NCBI GenBank assembly: GCA_958496175.1
Contig: OY292276.1
Location: 24,694,001 to 24,758,000, forward strand
DNA: 64,000 nt
Source of the DNA: Sisyra terminalis
Taxonomy: Eukaryota; Arthropoda; Insecta; Neuroptera; Sisyridae
Reading direction: 5' to 3'
Shown here: positions 1 to 11,649 of the stretch, in pieces
Layout of the letters: the number at the start of each line of letters is the position of its first letter
Position numbering within the stretch: position 1 is the first letter of the stretch
Position numbers and translations under genes: made by a program
The notes under the pieces: model-generated
The model's input: the letters and a program-made list of their open reading frames with translations, nothing else
What the model was told of the DNA's origin: nothing
Database searches by the model: none

Positions 1-110
1 ATTAAAATATTTTTTTTTAAAACAAAATTCATATATTCAATGCCATGACATTTTGTAATGTATGATAATTGTATGATAATAATTAACAAAAAATCAAATC
101 AAATACTTAC

Positions 111-353
111 CGAGAATTTCTAGTGTATGTGTGATTTCCTTTGGTTCGAAAGCTCCAATTTGACAGACGTAATCACCAGCATCTTGTGGACGTACGTTTC
201 GCAATTCCAAACTGTATCCTCCTCCAGAAAGTCCTGGTAAAGCTGAAGAACCTTGTGGTAAGCTCAACAATCTTAAACGAGGATCGGGAGAAACTTTAAC
301 AGGTCCAGCGGTCAATACAGCGATTCCTCTTTTCCAAGCCAGTACATAGTCAC
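111..353 (-). CDS. Ig-domain cell-adhesion protein (klingon/lachesin-like), internal exon, second half of an Ig V-type domain
   Basis: This 243-bp internal exon encodes about 81 residues. It starts at DYVLAWKRG (the Ig core Trp in a W-K-R-G context), runs through ILTAGPVKV-type strand sequence, and ends with the Ig signature DAGDYVCQIG followed by EITHTLEIL. The acceptor reads TTTTAG|GTGACT and the donor CTCG|GTAAGT. Both ends are phase 1, the usual phase for Ig exons. It joins in frame to the exon at 15889-16032, giving PCRVTEPG then DYVLAWKRG, which places the first core Cys upstream of the Trp. The sequence style matches the insect klingon/lachesin/neurotrimin-like family: secreted or GPI-anchored neuronal adhesion proteins with several Ig domains. 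An insertion rich in Gly, Ser and Leu (SLPQGSSALPGLSGGG) sits before the YSLELRNV strand. Later exons lie off the left edge. The family is confident, the exact orthologue is not. Confidence 0.86.
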
Positions 354-1544
354 CTAAAACCAAAGTATATTTTTAGCAAAATAAAAAAAAATATTTCATC
401 AACAAAAACTTTAGTAACACAGTACATTAACTCGTAAATTTCCAACGAGTCTAACCTTATCTTGATCCTCATTACAGTAAAACTATCTCATGCATATATT
501 ATCGAGAATGCGGCCTTATTTTGTACTCTTTCTTTGTTTCAGCTCTCACATCCTGATTTTATAATGCAAATGAGTAGAGTTACGTTTTTTTTCTTTTTCC
601 AAAGATAATACTTTATTGGGTGTTAGCATGTGCTAGCCGAGAAAATTTTCTTAGTTTCCAAGACGAAAAAGCTTGTTGTTTTATTAATGTCAGTTATTAT
701 TGCAGTCATAAAATGGAAAGATTGATAAAGTAATTTGTGAGGAAAGTATATATTTTTTAGTTCAAGGGAGTTGTTTTTTTTCCCGATTCAAAATGTATAT
801 CATTTTCGCAGTGATATAATAGAATTAAGTGAGCGAGAAAATATTGATTTTCGTTACTGTGTCAACTCAAGTGTGGTTAATCAATACAGATACAGAATTG
901 TAATTTTCTTGAAAGAAATTATTTCACTCTTGATTACGAGTAAATAAATTTCCGGTTGAAATTCATTTCAAGAAAAATGTCAGGTTTTATTAGAATTTTC
1001 ATATTGTCAAGCTCAAACACAATTCCTGAGGAAAAATAAGCGATATATTAAAAACAAAATAATATAGACAATGTATAATTGTCAAAAGGCATTTTTTTTT
1101 TCGTAAAATGCAGGGAACAACTTGAGAAGTATATTTTTTAATTTAAGAGGACACAATTATTATCATTGACCAAAAAGAGGTAATTTTCGAACAATTCTAA
1201 TGAAAGAAAATGATTGTATCAACTGTTATGAAAAATCAAACTTTAAATTAACTTTGTCTTTTGGGATATTTTAATGATTATTTATGACGATATTGTAATG
1301 ATGCACTTTTTATATTTTAAAATCGTGACGAATGGGGAGAAAAATTTTCACAGGCCTACTCTAGAATAACCAATTTTTTTGCTTCTTTTTTTTTTAATTT
1401 CTTCTCCTTGATTTACATTACAAAATGATTGAAGTCTTTAATCATTAATTTTCAGACTATATCTTAGTCAATTCACAAAATTTCGCAAATTTCGTAAGCC
1501 CTTGTTTTTTTTATTAATTATTTTTTTTTAAGTTACGTTTTTTA
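354..1544. other. intron sequence, nothing recognised
   Basis: Start of the 15.5 kb intron (354-15888) of the Ig gene. It is AT-rich with poly-T runs. I see no coding exon or repeat family. Confidence 0.6.
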
Positions 1545-1692
1545 ACAAATAAGATCTTTAGTGACTCTAGGGTTTATAAAAATCTGTAAGCCCGGAAACT
1601 GAAAAATAATGAAAATTGCCCGTTACGAGATTTGAACCCAATGTTTATCGGTTTTGGAGCGATTACCTTGACTACTCGATCATCAGTAGACT
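1545..1692 (-). repeat. tRNA-derived SINE copy 1
   Basis: Read on the minus strand it has an A-box-like segment (CGAGTAGTCAAGGTAATCGC), a B-box-like GGTTCAAATCTCG, then the family tail with CCTAGAGTCAC and TAAAGATCTT. The same layout recurs at 4467, 25621, 26771, 38012, 42435 and 61033. The head resembles a tRNA-Leu/Ser 5' half (GGCCGAGTGGTCAAGG in better copies). This copy is diverged. Confidence 0.7.
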
Positions 1693-4466
1693 AAGCCCTT
1701 GATTTTTTTTTTCAAAATCAAATTAAATTTTAAAGTTGAAAATCCAAAAATATTACTTTTCCCGTCATAGGAAAAAAACCAAATTTAACCAAAAAAAACT
1801 GGCTTAATAGACTTATATGAACTAAAAATAATGTTAAATATTCTAAACTAATATCAAAACATAATAAAGTGTTAATTTTTAATTATCCTTGATAAAATTT
1901 AAGAAATATTCATTTAAAAATGCAAAACAATCGTTAAATTTAAAATGCCTAAAACGATTTCCTATTGACCTGGTATTAAAATGACGTCATAGTACAGAAA
2001 CTTCAAAATCCCATGGACGTTTTCTTATGACAAAGGTACTAAAACATAAAGGAAAAGGTTGTTTAAATCGTTTAAGCATTATGTTACTGATTCGAATCAT
2101 TTATTATCTACCCAACCTCTATCTTAAGGAAAAAATTGATTGTAAGTTTTAGGGTATAAAAATGTTTTCCATGGCGAAAAATTAGGAAAAATGACAAAAA
2201 ATGTGTAAATTATTACTGTTTTTACTTATGGTAAACGCTTAGTGATAGGTTTGTATCTCAGTTTCAACATACGAACTAATACGTACTGTGACGTCACTAA
2301 AGATTATACACACTTATCTTTTTCGGACTCTCATTTACTCAATAAAATTAAAACATTTTTTTTACCAAAATACAAGTTTTTCTTAACTAAAAGTTAGAGT
2401 TTCCTCTTATAAATATTGTCCTTTATTATAAAAGATAAATATAGATTTACCGTTAAGTTATCTACTTTCTGTACTATTCTGACTAGTTTTTTATTTTTAA
2501 TTTTAAGAAAAAGTTTAATTGCAAACCCCAAGTTACTGGAATATATTTAAGCAAATACATTTAAATGCGAGAATTAAAAATCGATATATATATATATATA
2601 TATATATCATTTTTTGGGTTCTTTTATGAATTTTATTTTTCAAATATATCATGAAGAAAATTGAGCTTTATTTCTTTGATTTATTTCATGTAACACAAAT
2701 AGGGTATTTTCATTTTGGTTCAATCTTTCTGTCTGCAAGCAGCCAAGATAAAAATATCACATTACCTTTCATTGGCGTAAATCGATGTAATTGGTTTACT
2801 CTTTGAAAGAAAACTGAAACTATTTAATTTTAACTTGAGCTAATATATATTGTTTTTTTAATTTTCGAGAAACAGTACCAACTCGGTATTTTTCAAAGAA
2901 CATGAAATTGTTTGTACTTGTTTCATGTAGGTAAGTTTTTCCTAAAAATGGATGTACCTATTAACGATTTGCAGTGCTGACTATCATCGTATTTTGACGT
3001 GGCTGCAGAGACGAATTCCTTCGAGATAACGATTGCCTTAGGAATGAATAAAAATTCGAATGGAAATTGAAACATAGAAAATATTCAGTTCGTTATTCAC
3101 TTCCAAATGGCTCGATGCGAAAAAACTATGCATAGAAGATAATAGTATGTTCTCCGTTCTTTAGATGGAATTGAATTTAACATTTCGTCAAAATATTCCA
3201 GCGTTAAACAAATTGAAAAACGCTTCGAATGTATGTACTACAATATTAGATAGCGTGTCACTTATTCATCTATCGCATTTCTCCATCTTTTTCCGTTTTC
3301 AAAAATATGTTGATTCAAAAGAGGAAAATACGGAAAATAATCCCAAAGTGACAATAAAATCTTTAAAACAATATAGCAACAGGGGCTGGATGTTGGGGGA
3401 TGGTTGTTGCATACGTGGACTATTAAACGAGGAATCTGTTCGACGATACGACCAACTAACCCTCGAGCTATATTCAGAAATGAATAATGAAATCCAAAGG
3501 GAGAATGTAACCAACGCGAACCTGTCTTCCTCCTCTCAAAAACTTCTCCGTGTTTCCGATTAGAGAAAATATTTCCCGTGCAACGACCGCTGATGCTACA
3601 TTTTCAATTATTATGAAAATATTTCAACATATTAAATTATATTATTACGGAAAAGTTCTCCATAATTAAATTATTTTCTCAATGAATTCTCTATTTGAAT
3701 TTATTCAAATATTTTGTTTGAACTGCAATAAAGCTCTAAAGGTTTCTCATCTTTGCAAGAAATCGTCCGCTAAAGAGGAAATATCATACACGAAAATTAC
3801 TCAAGCGTCGTTACATTTTTGAAGTGTAATCTCTCTGTTTTATAAACTGTCTTCGGGTGCTTCATCTTCAGCTCATAATTTCTCGATGATTCAATTTACA
3901 CGCACTGATATATATCTAGCTATAAACATATATTATATTATGCTAACAGTGGTTGTGAGAGGAATACTTAAATGTGCATTTATCACTTCGTCGCGTGCAA
4001 CAATATTCGATTTGCAACTTCAAAACATGCCAACTGAGCTGGAAAATTAGAAAAACTGTGGCACAGAGAATTATTTATGTGACTACTTATTCATTGTTTT
4101 ACGAAAGGAATTCTCAGATTTTCCATATATTATATTATGTAATTCGAATTTTCATTAGATTGGCAAAGAAAATCGAAAATCCTTATTCTTATTTCCGAGA
4201 CTGAAAATTTACTTTAAAAATTTATATGTGTTTGTTAGTAACAAAGAATAAACGGCAATATGAATAAAGCACTAAAGTAATTTACATTTATAGTAGTTTC
4301 AAAAAAGTAACTTCATATGACAAAAATAGAACATACGGAAGTACTAAAACAAGAAAATGAAACCTGAATTAAACAATTAAGAACCATCATCACTAAAAGA
4401 GATAATCTACCAGTAAAATTAATGAAGCATTAAGCGATTTAGCTATCATAAAAATAGTGTTCGAAG
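1693..4466. other. intron sequence; only a short TA microsatellite
   Basis: AT-rich intronic DNA. A perfect (TA)n run occupies about 2584-2607. A 132-codon plus-strand ORF at 3165-3563 matches nothing I know and has no splice or promoter support, so it is not called. Nothing else is recognised. Confidence 0.5.
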
Positions 4467-4630
4467 CCTATTAGTGGCCGAGTGGTTATGGTTACCGCTC
4501 CAACACTTGTAGGTGTTGGGTTCGATCTTCGTATCGAATTAAAGATTTCTCGTTTCCGGAATTTAATTAACTCTAGAGTTGCAAAAGACCTTATTAGTTA
4601 GGAAGCGATGGTAAGTAAAAATTAAAAAAA
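4467..4630 (+). repeat. tRNA-derived SINE copy 2
   Basis: Begins near GTGGCCGAGTGGTTATGG (A box, tRNA-Leu/Ser style), then GTGTTGGGTTCGATCTTCG (B box), then CTCTAGAGTTGC and a GCGATGGTAAGTAAAAATTAAA tail. Shares head, body and tail with the other SINE copies in the window. Confidence 0.75.
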
Positions 4631-5538
4631 ATAGTATTCACGAAGGACAAGAAACTTCAGAAACAATTTCTAAAATTCTAAGCATACAAAGATACACAAG
4701 AAAGATCTAAAACAGAATCTCCAAAAAAATCAAGAAATTAAGCATTTCGATAGCTTTAAAATGTGATTCTAGAAAAAAATAGAGATAAAAGTTTAAAATT
4801 ATCTAAGAATTGAATTGAATCCAGAAAAATGATGAATTGATGACCAGAAAAATGCAACTGTAAATTGGTGAAATTTAAAAAAATGACATTAATTAGAGAT
4901 CCAGTATCGGTAGAGTGCGTTAAATTTGTAGAGGAATATTGCAAGTTGTATAAAATTTGAACTTTTCCCTCGCTAAACTGATAATGTTACGAGATGTATG
5001 GCTTGTTGCAATATTTTGTTAAAACCATAATTCGTTCAGAACAAATCATTAAATTTATTAACGTTAACTGCAATACCATTTCCATTTCAAAAAAAATACA
5101 GTTCGTTTCCATTTCCAGACCATAAGCCACACCAAACTGTTTATTTTTTTGGGGTTTAAAGGTGTTTTGTGAATAATATGTAGATTACTTCTTCACTCCA
5201 AATTTAACAATTGTGCTTATTTACGAAGTCCTTTCATTAAAAATGCGCTTAATCACTAAATATGATTTTTCTAATAAATCATGAATCTCTTTCAATTTGC
5301 TTTAAAACCCAATCTGCAAAATTTCATCGCAATAAATAGTCCTTTGATATATGTTCATAAATTGATATATCAACTGAATTTTACACGCATGAAATGCAAA
5401 TCTTGGTGAAGAATATTCCAAATAGTACCATAAAAACATCCAAGTTCTTCAGAATGATATCGAAATGATTTTTCCCGATTTTCATTAACATTTTGGTTTT
5501 TAACATCGACATTTTCAGCAGTACATTAACGTTTATAA
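4631..5538. other. intron sequence, nothing recognised
   Basis: AT-rich, no coding signal or repeat family recognised. Confidence 0.5.
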
Positions 5539-5730
5539 TGGAATGGATTTTTTTTTTTTTGTGGACTTTTGTGTATTTTGCACCAGTTCAGCGGTGTGTC
5601 GCTATATCATGGTGGTGATGTAGGGCAATTGGTCTTTAGCGGCGTTTCAGTAGCTGGAGGAGTCGAACTTCATTCCTCTGTCTTTTGTCTTTTGTATTTT
5701 TTATTTGTTGTTTGGTTTTTGATCTTGTGG

Positions 5731-8421
5731 TCAAACATCTACTACTTCTTGGAGCTCTTGTGGTAGTTTCCGCTTCAGCCTTCTATGTTTTATGGTTTCT
5801 CCCAAGCCTAGTTCTACTGCACTAGGACAATTTTCTAGGCCGTTAAGGAAGTTCCTTGTGAGTGCGGTTAGAAAGTCTTTTAAGTATGGAACGCTCATTT
5901 CATGATGGATTTGGTTGTTTCTCACATACCATGGAGCTTTGGTGATAATCCTCAAGACTCTATTTTGGAACACCTGTAGCTCATTATGATTTTTCTTTGA
6001 GGATGGAAGCCAGACTGCGCAAGAGTATGTGAGAAGTGGTCTAATGACTGATTTGTATATCATCAGTGAACATTCCATACTTAGACGAGACCTTCTGTTG
6101 ATAAGTGGGTATAGTTGGATGAGTCGAGTGTTGGCTTCTCTGATTTTATTTGAGATCTGGTTTTGCCAGGTTAATTTCGAGTCCAGAAGTATACCCAGAT
6201 ATTTAACAGGCATTTTTTTCTCACACCACGGAATTTCCATGTGATCCAACACAATAGGCTCCAATTGGTTGGAGAAACGTCTTAGAGAGAAAATTTTTGC
6301 GACGCTTTTAGATGGATTTATGAGAATTTTCCATCTACTGAACCAGGAAGATAGGTGGTTGATAGACTGCTGGGTTTTCTGAACGGCCCTTTGAAGATCT
6401 TTGTCCAGGTTGAAGATGGCGATGTCATCCGCGTACATTGAGATTATGCAGTGGTCTGGTGACGGAAGGTCCGCAACGTACAGATTGAATAGGATTGGAC
6501 CCAATACTGATCCCTGAGGTACCCCCGAGTGGATATGCTTTTCCTCTGATAGCTGATCGTCCATTTTGATTTGGAAGCATCGGTTGCTCAGAAATGAAGA
6601 AATTATGTTGTATAGATACTCTGGGGTATGATAGTTCTGAAGCTTTGTGAGTAGCCCTTGATGCCAAACTCGATCGAACGCTTGCGTCGCGTCCAAGAAC
6701 AAACCCACTGAGTATTTTTTTTCTTCAAAACCCCTTTCGATTATTTCTACTATTCTTAAGATTTGTTGCGAAGTGGAGTGGTGAGGCCTAAATCCAAATT
6801 GCGTGTTGGGTAGAATTTGGTTGAGTTCTATCCAAGTGTGAAGCCGTTGCTTGATGATTCTTTCGATTAACTTCGACAGTGTGCTGAGCAGGCTGATCGG
6901 CCGATAGCTTGTGATTTTATTTTTGGGTTTTGAGTTTTTATGGACAACAACTATGTGAGCTTTTTTCCAGGTGGAGGGAAAGTATCCTGTGCTTAGGCAT
7001 AGATTAAAAATAGATGTAAGAAAGGATATTATTTTGTTTGGGCAGTTTTTTAGCATTGAATTAGTGATTTGATCGGGGCCAGGAGATTTTTTTGATTTTA
7101 GAGCATTAATTTGTTGTTTCAATTCGGATGGAGTTACAAATTCTACTTGGTTCTCTGGGATTTGGAGATGATTATAGGAATTAGGGTCGGATTGTACGCA
7201 GGTTTGATTGAAGACCTTTCCAAAAAAGTTTGAAAATCCAGAACACTTATCCTTGATGGAGTCATATGTATGTCCTTCTTCTTGCAGAGAAGGGATTTGA
7301 CTTTTTTTCTGTAAGATAGCTTTGGTTGTCTTCCATATTTGGTGGTCCTCTGGATGAATGTCTTCAAGATATTTTTGATAGTGGTTGTTGGTGAAGTTTT
7401 CCAGTTCCTTTCTCACAAGATGAACAAGATTATTAAATTCTCTTTTGTAAATCCGATTTCTTGTTCTTTGCCACATGCGCCTCATTTTATTTTTTTCCTG
7501 GATCATTTTTTTTATTTTTATCGGAATATCCCTATAAGTAGAGTGTTGATTTCCTTTTTTATTAATATTCAGTTCAGATAATCTAGCTGCTTCGTTTATT
7601 GATTTTGTAATAATAGAAATTGATTCGTCTATGTTGTTTGGGTTTTGTAGAAGCATATGAACCGGAAGGTTGGTACTTGTGAGAAGTTTTTTAAAAGTGT
7701 CCCAGCAGTGAAAACGGGTAAGGTTAGTTGCGGATTTATATCCAACTTTAACGTCCAGTACTGAGATTATCACTGGATTGTGGTCTGAGTCCAGTTCATC
7801 GATCACTTCCTGGCTCATGTGGTTGACAACGTCTTTCTGTACCATAATATCAAGAATGTCCGGCGTATGTTCTTGTCTGTAAGGGTAGTGGGTTGGTTTG
7901 TTTGGTGCACATACGATGAGTGAATTTTCAGATGCAGCTTTTCTTAGCTTAATACCGTTGGGATTTGTTTTAATACACCCCCAGGACGTATGTTTGCAGT
8001 TGAGATCACCAAGCAGGATGGTAGGACTTGACTCGTTGAAAAGTGTTAAAATTTCTAGTGTTTCTAGTCTGACGTTTGGTCTTTTGTAAGCGGCTATTAT
8101 ATTGATTGGTCTAATGGTTGATGACTCAATTTTGATCTTGACGGCCTCGATATTTAACATTGTTGGTAGGGTGACGTGATGATGTTCGATATTCTTTTTT
8201 ATCAGTATGGCTACTCCTCCGGATGCAAAATCTGTTTCTCTGTCTTCTCTATGAATGATGTATCCCGCTACTTTGAATGTTTCATGATGTAGTAGATGCG
8301 TTTCCGAGATACAGGCTATGTCTACTCTGTGACGGTGTAGAAACTCGATGAAAGCGCTTCTTTTTTCCTTGATGCCGTCGGCATTCCAGTTGAGAAGGAT
8401 AAGCATAGGAGTAGGAGGCAT
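5731..8421 (-). CDS. Jockey-type ORF2: endonuclease plus reverse transcriptase polyprotein (896 aa)
   Basis: This is the enzyme for target-primed reverse transcription. The N-terminal APE-like endonuclease (about residues 7-222) shows NWNADG, the catalytic Glu in ISETHL (about 39-43), GDLNCKHTSWG (about 138-148) and the terminal SDH (about 212-214). The RT domain (about 430-750) shows SPGPDQ, YRPISLLS (about 506-513), FGFRPHHST, the catalytic Asp in FLDATQAFD (about 575-583), GVPQGSVLGP (about 633-642), YADD (about 663-666) and KYLGILLD. The C-terminal part carries CAVWLPSS and KAPWYVRN, as in Jockey-clade ORF2s; no RNase H follows. The length is normal for the clade (about 900 aa). The start ATG lies 21 bp after the ORF1 stop, consistent with reinitiation. 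No frameshift or in-frame stop is present, so the protein could be functional. Confidence 0.95.
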   Translation of the reverse strand: MPPTPMLILLNWNADGIKEKRSAFIEFLHRHRVDIACISETHLLHHETFKVAGYIIHREDRETDFASGGVAILIKKNIEHHHVTLPTMLNIEAVKIKIESSTIRPINIIAAYKRPNVRLETLEILTLFNESSPTILLGDLNCKHTSWGCIKTNPNGIKLRKAASENSLIVCAPNKPTHYPYRQEHTPDILDIMVQKDVVNHMSQEVIDELDSDHNPVIISVLDVKVGYKSATNLTRFHCWDTFKKLLTSTNLPVHMLLQNPNNIDESISIITKSINEAARLSELNINKKGNQHSTYRDIPIKIKKMIQEKNKMRRMWQRTRNRIYKREFNNLVHLVRKELENFTNNHYQKYLEDIHPEDHQIWKTTKAILQKKSQIPSLQEEGHTYDSIKDKCSGFSNFFGKVFNQTCVQSDPNSYNHLQIPENQVEFVTPSELKQQINALKSKKSPGPDQITNSMLKNCPNKIISFLTSIFNLCLSTGYFPSTWKKAHIVVVHKNSKPKNKITSYRPISLLSTLSKLIERIIKQRLHTWIELNQILPNTQFGFRPHHSTSQQILRIVEIIERGFEEKKYSVGLFLDATQAFDRVWHQGLLTKLQNYHTPEYLYNIISSFLSNRCFQIKMDDQLSEEKHIHSGVPQGSVLGPILFNLYVADLPSPDHCIISMYADDIAIFNLDKDLQRAVQKTQQSINHLSSWFSRWKILINPSKSVAKIFSLRRFSNQLEPIVLDHMEIPWCEKKMPVKYLGILLDSKLTWQNQISNKIREANTRLIQLYPLINRRSRLSMECSLMIYKSVIRPLLTYSCAVWLPSSKKNHNELQVFQNRVLRIITKAPWYVRNNQIHHEMSVPYLKDFLTALTRNFLNGLENCPSAVELGLGETIKHRRLKRKLPQELQEVVDV

Positions 8422-8442
8422 GATTTTTTTTTGCGTTTGGAT

Positions 8443-9600
8443 TTAGTTGTTAGGTGAATGGGTGGTTAGAAAGGACATGAACATTGTTGTAATTTCTGGT
8501 AGGTGAGGACGAATGAGGTTGAGAATGAAGTTTACTACCATGGGGATAATGGTGCTTGTCTCGAATGGTATATGTGTTGAGTTTGGCTGAGTTTGCTCGG
8601 GTATTGTGCTGTTTGGTGCATTTATGGTGTGATGTTGAGAGGGAGAATTATTTTTTAACATGGACGCGTAAGAAGCGGGATTGATGTTTGGAACGGAATT
8701 CCTGTGAGTTTGGATTTTGGGGGACTGGGTGTTTATATTTGATCGGGCGCTTCGGAACGAGTTTTTGTAATAGGGGCATCCTCTATAGTTTGCTGGGTGC
8801 GTACCCCCGCAGTTTACACATTTTGGCGGCTCTTCCGGCTTTTTATCACATTCGGTAAATTTGTGATGTTTATCGCACTTGACGCATCTGGCGTTTAGGC
8901 GACAATAATTTTTAGTGTGGCCGAAACGCTGACAATTGGTGCATTGTGGAGTATTTGGGTTTTTTCGGCGGGCCTCGACGTAGACCACTGCTCTGTCCAG
9001 ATGTTTTAGCTCAAAGATTTTGAGTCCTTCTTCTGTTTTAGGCATTAGCACAGCGCACAGTGGAGTTGGTTTTTTGTCTCTATTATGCAGTCTGGTTACG
9101 TTTATTACCGGGTAATTATTATTTTTTAGTATTTCCATAACTTCTTCTTCTTTCAACGAGTATGGAACGTTTCGGATGATAACAGATAGGTTATTGTTGG
9201 TCGGGTTTTTGAATGTGTGGTAGTTTATTTTATTTGAATCGTAAAATTTGGTCAAGTTGCGAAAGTCGTCGATTTTAGTAAGATTTATTTTGAAAACATT
9301 TTTGTTTTTTTGCGAAACAGTGAAATCTATGATTTGCAATTTTGTGATATCATCGACTAGTTTTTGGTAATTGTTAGCGTCGTGAACAAAGATTGGGGGA
9401 ATTTTTATTGGGTTTTGCTCTGGCATTTCATTTTCTTCATCCTCGCTGGATGAGAGGACTTGATATCGGTTTTGTGTAGTTAATTTGGCGAATTTATTGT
9501 TTGTTGTTCGAACAGCAACAACTCGCTTGCGAGATTTAGCCTGGGTCCAGTGTTTAGCTAATATTTCTGAATCGCTGTTGAGATCTGTGTCGTTTTCCAT
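8443..9600 (-). CDS. Jockey-type ORF1: gag-like RNA-binding protein with zinc knuckles (385 aa)
   Basis: Nucleocapsid-like protein that packages the retrotransposon RNA. A polar N-terminal region (1-70) is followed by an RRM-like/PRE_C2HC-type region (about 100-215; SVIIRNVPYSLKEEEV, then VYVEARRK). Then come three zinc knuckles: CTNCQRFGHTKNYC (about 220-233), CVKCDKHHKFTEC (about 239-251) and CVNCGGTHPANYRGC (about 261-275). The C-terminal tail is Asn/Ser/Pro-rich. This order is characteristic of Jockey-clade ORF1. The ORF is open along its full length and is followed directly by ORF2 on the same strand. Confidence 0.92.
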   Translation of the reverse strand: MENDTDLNSDSEILAKHWTQAKSRKRVVAVRTTNNKFAKLTTQNRYQVLSSSEDEENEMPEQNPIKIPPIFVHDANNYQKLVDDITKLQIIDFTVSQKNKNVFKINLTKIDDFRNLTKFYDSNKINYHTFKNPTNNNLSVIIRNVPYSLKEEEVMEILKNNNYPVINVTRLHNRDKKPTPLCAVLMPKTEEGLKIFELKHLDRAVVYVEARRKNPNTPQCTNCQRFGHTKNYCRLNARCVKCDKHHKFTECDKKPEEPPKCVNCGGTHPANYRGCPYYKNSFRSARSNINTQSPKIQTHRNSVPNINPASYASMLKNNSPSQHHTINAPNSTIPEQTQPNSTHIPFETSTIIPMVVNFILNLIRPHLPEITTMFMSFLTTHSPNN

Positions 9601-9823
9601 TTTTGTTAAAGTAAAGAAAACTTGTACTCACCCGCACGGGTGAGACCGGCGAGGCACACAGCTGTTGAACTGGCTAACTTTTGCACGTCGCAGTTTGATT
9701 TTTAGATTTCTGCAGCACACTTTTAATTTTTATTTGTGATGAGTTTTAAATGAATAACAATCAACAATTTGATACTCGTCCTCTCACTTTGCTGGTTAAT
9801 CGCCGAATGTGGAATGGATTTTT

Positions 9824-11649
9824 AATATCACAAAGATGTCAATGCGTTATAAATTCTTTAGTTATATTACGAATGGTAAGTTCTGTAAATCGATTATGTT
9901 GACCATAAATCTCTATATAAATTCTAAATAACCTGAAAAAAATATTACTTTTGAAATAAAGTTTTACAATTTCTAAACGCCATGGAATTGTGTAACTTTC
10001 CAATTATGATTTATCAATGAATAATGAAAATAAATGCCTATTTTACAGATAATCGAAAACCAAATATGAACTAAATGAACTATAATGTATGAAAATATAC
10101 GTTTTAAAGATGCTTGTTTTAAATCTATTGTTCCTACTATCTGCACATAACTTTTCCTTCCGCAACCAATTTGATTTATGCAAAATACAAGAAAATCAAA
10201 TAATTATACAATGTTTTCATATCCAAATATTTCAAACTAAATTTGAGAGTTCTTCAAATCCCTAATAACTCAAACAACAACATTCGAACCGTTAAAATTG
10301 CAAATATTTGATCAAAACCTAAGCACTAACCCATAATAATATTAATACACATTAATTTCTCCATTTGAGAGCGAAACCCTTTGGCCCACGCCAGTCCTCG
10401 TTCGGCTATCCATGGCAATGCATCAATCAAAAGCTCATTTCGCTACATTTAAATATACCAAGTAATATAAGTAAGTACTGTAAAACATACGACGGTAAAT
10501 TTCAAATACTAATTAAAATTACATATATGGGAGTGTAAGTTTCCAAGGTTGAATAACGCAACATCTGCGTTTGACACAATTATTTATTCAAAAGGGAACA
10601 TTTCCTTTTCATTTAATGCCTCTGGAAATTTTACGCCCATAAAAGTAACGATAAAATTTTCTCCGAATTTACGACTGTATTAGCTCACGTGTGTATTTTT
10701 CAGACTGACTCAAACATAAATTACAAAGTTCAAAAAGTTGCCAAACTTTCAGCTAGCACACGTTGAAATTACGACAAAATTTGAAGCCGAAAAAATCACC
10801 GGAAAATTCATCGTAAACTAGGTATCTAGAATGTAGATCAATCTTTGGGGTTGCAATTCATGGAAAAAAATCGAGTGAATGAAATGAAAGCCTCATCCAT
10901 TTCTTTGAGGCCACTTCAAATTCTTTGTGTACAAGTTAACAGTTTCACAGAGCTTGAGCTTGAGCTTGATTTCCCTCGACATCTCGTTATCATAGCTCAC
11001 TCTTAATTACTCCCTGAACGCTTTTTAAATAGCTCTCCAACTCGTACTAGTCAAAACTTTTTCTCTTCGCTTGTATGTAAATTTATATACATACAAACAC
11101 ACATTTATAACAAAATACAAATAATAATAACATAGAATTATTTTTTCTTATTTTTTTCGCAAACTTTAATGCAAATAATGCAAGGAATTATGCCATCGTG
11201 AAATCGAGTGGGAGACAAAGTTTTTCTTCGTAGTATAATTATGTTGAAACCAACCCATCAAGCTGAAACTGAGGTATATAAATAATTTTAAATCGCATTC
11301 ATTAACGTTTCCAACTTTTCAATTATATTTTATTGTTATGTTGAGCAAAAACATGGAATTGACAGAGGAAGGGGAAAAAGAGAATAATTATTTTACATTA
11401 TAGTTTTTATTTGAATCAAATAATCATTGAAAAAAAAATGTTTTTGATATTGGGAAATTGCTAATTTTTAATTAAACTGCATTTAAATATTATAATTAAA
11501 ATAAAATTAAACCTTTAATTTACATTCATATAAATTAGGCCATTGAAAAACTAATTCAGTTTTACATTTATAAATCATTTCATACAAAAAAAGGTTTATT
11601 ATAACTGAAATTAAAATTATTTTTGTTATTATTACGGTGTGTTTTCCAG
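9824..11649. other. intron sequence, nothing recognised
   Basis: AT-rich intronic DNA. A short (GAGCTT)3-like run lies near 10950. No exon or repeat family seen. Confidence 0.5.

Larger units (their letters stand above)
5553..9809 (-). mobile_element. apparently full-length Jockey-type non-LTR retrotransposon (about 4.26 kb)
   Basis: Two open ORFs on the minus strand, separated by 21 bp, are flanked by a ~209-bp 5' UTR (9601-9809) and a ~178-bp 3' UTR with a terminal poly-A run (poly-T on the plus strand near 5553-5560). The element is bounded by a 14-bp direct repeat, TGGAATGGATTTTT, at 5539-5552 and 9810-9823. This is the target-site duplication; its exact junction with the poly-A tail is ambiguous by a few bases. 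The structure (gag-like ORF1 with zinc knuckles; ORF2 with APE-type endonuclease and RT, no RNase H) is that of the Jockey clade. Open ORFs and a perfect duplication indicate a recent insertion. It lies in the sense orientation in the Ig gene's intron. Confidence 0.93.

Noticed and set aside
3165..3563. 132-codon plus-strand ORF
   Set aside because: No recognisable motif, no promoter or splice support, and an overlapping ORF on the other strand. Could be chance in a less AT-rich patch.
7339..7581. Plus-strand ORFs within 5.7-8.4 kb (also 5569, 6029, 7898)
   Set aside because: Shadows of the Jockey-type ORF2 on the minus strand.
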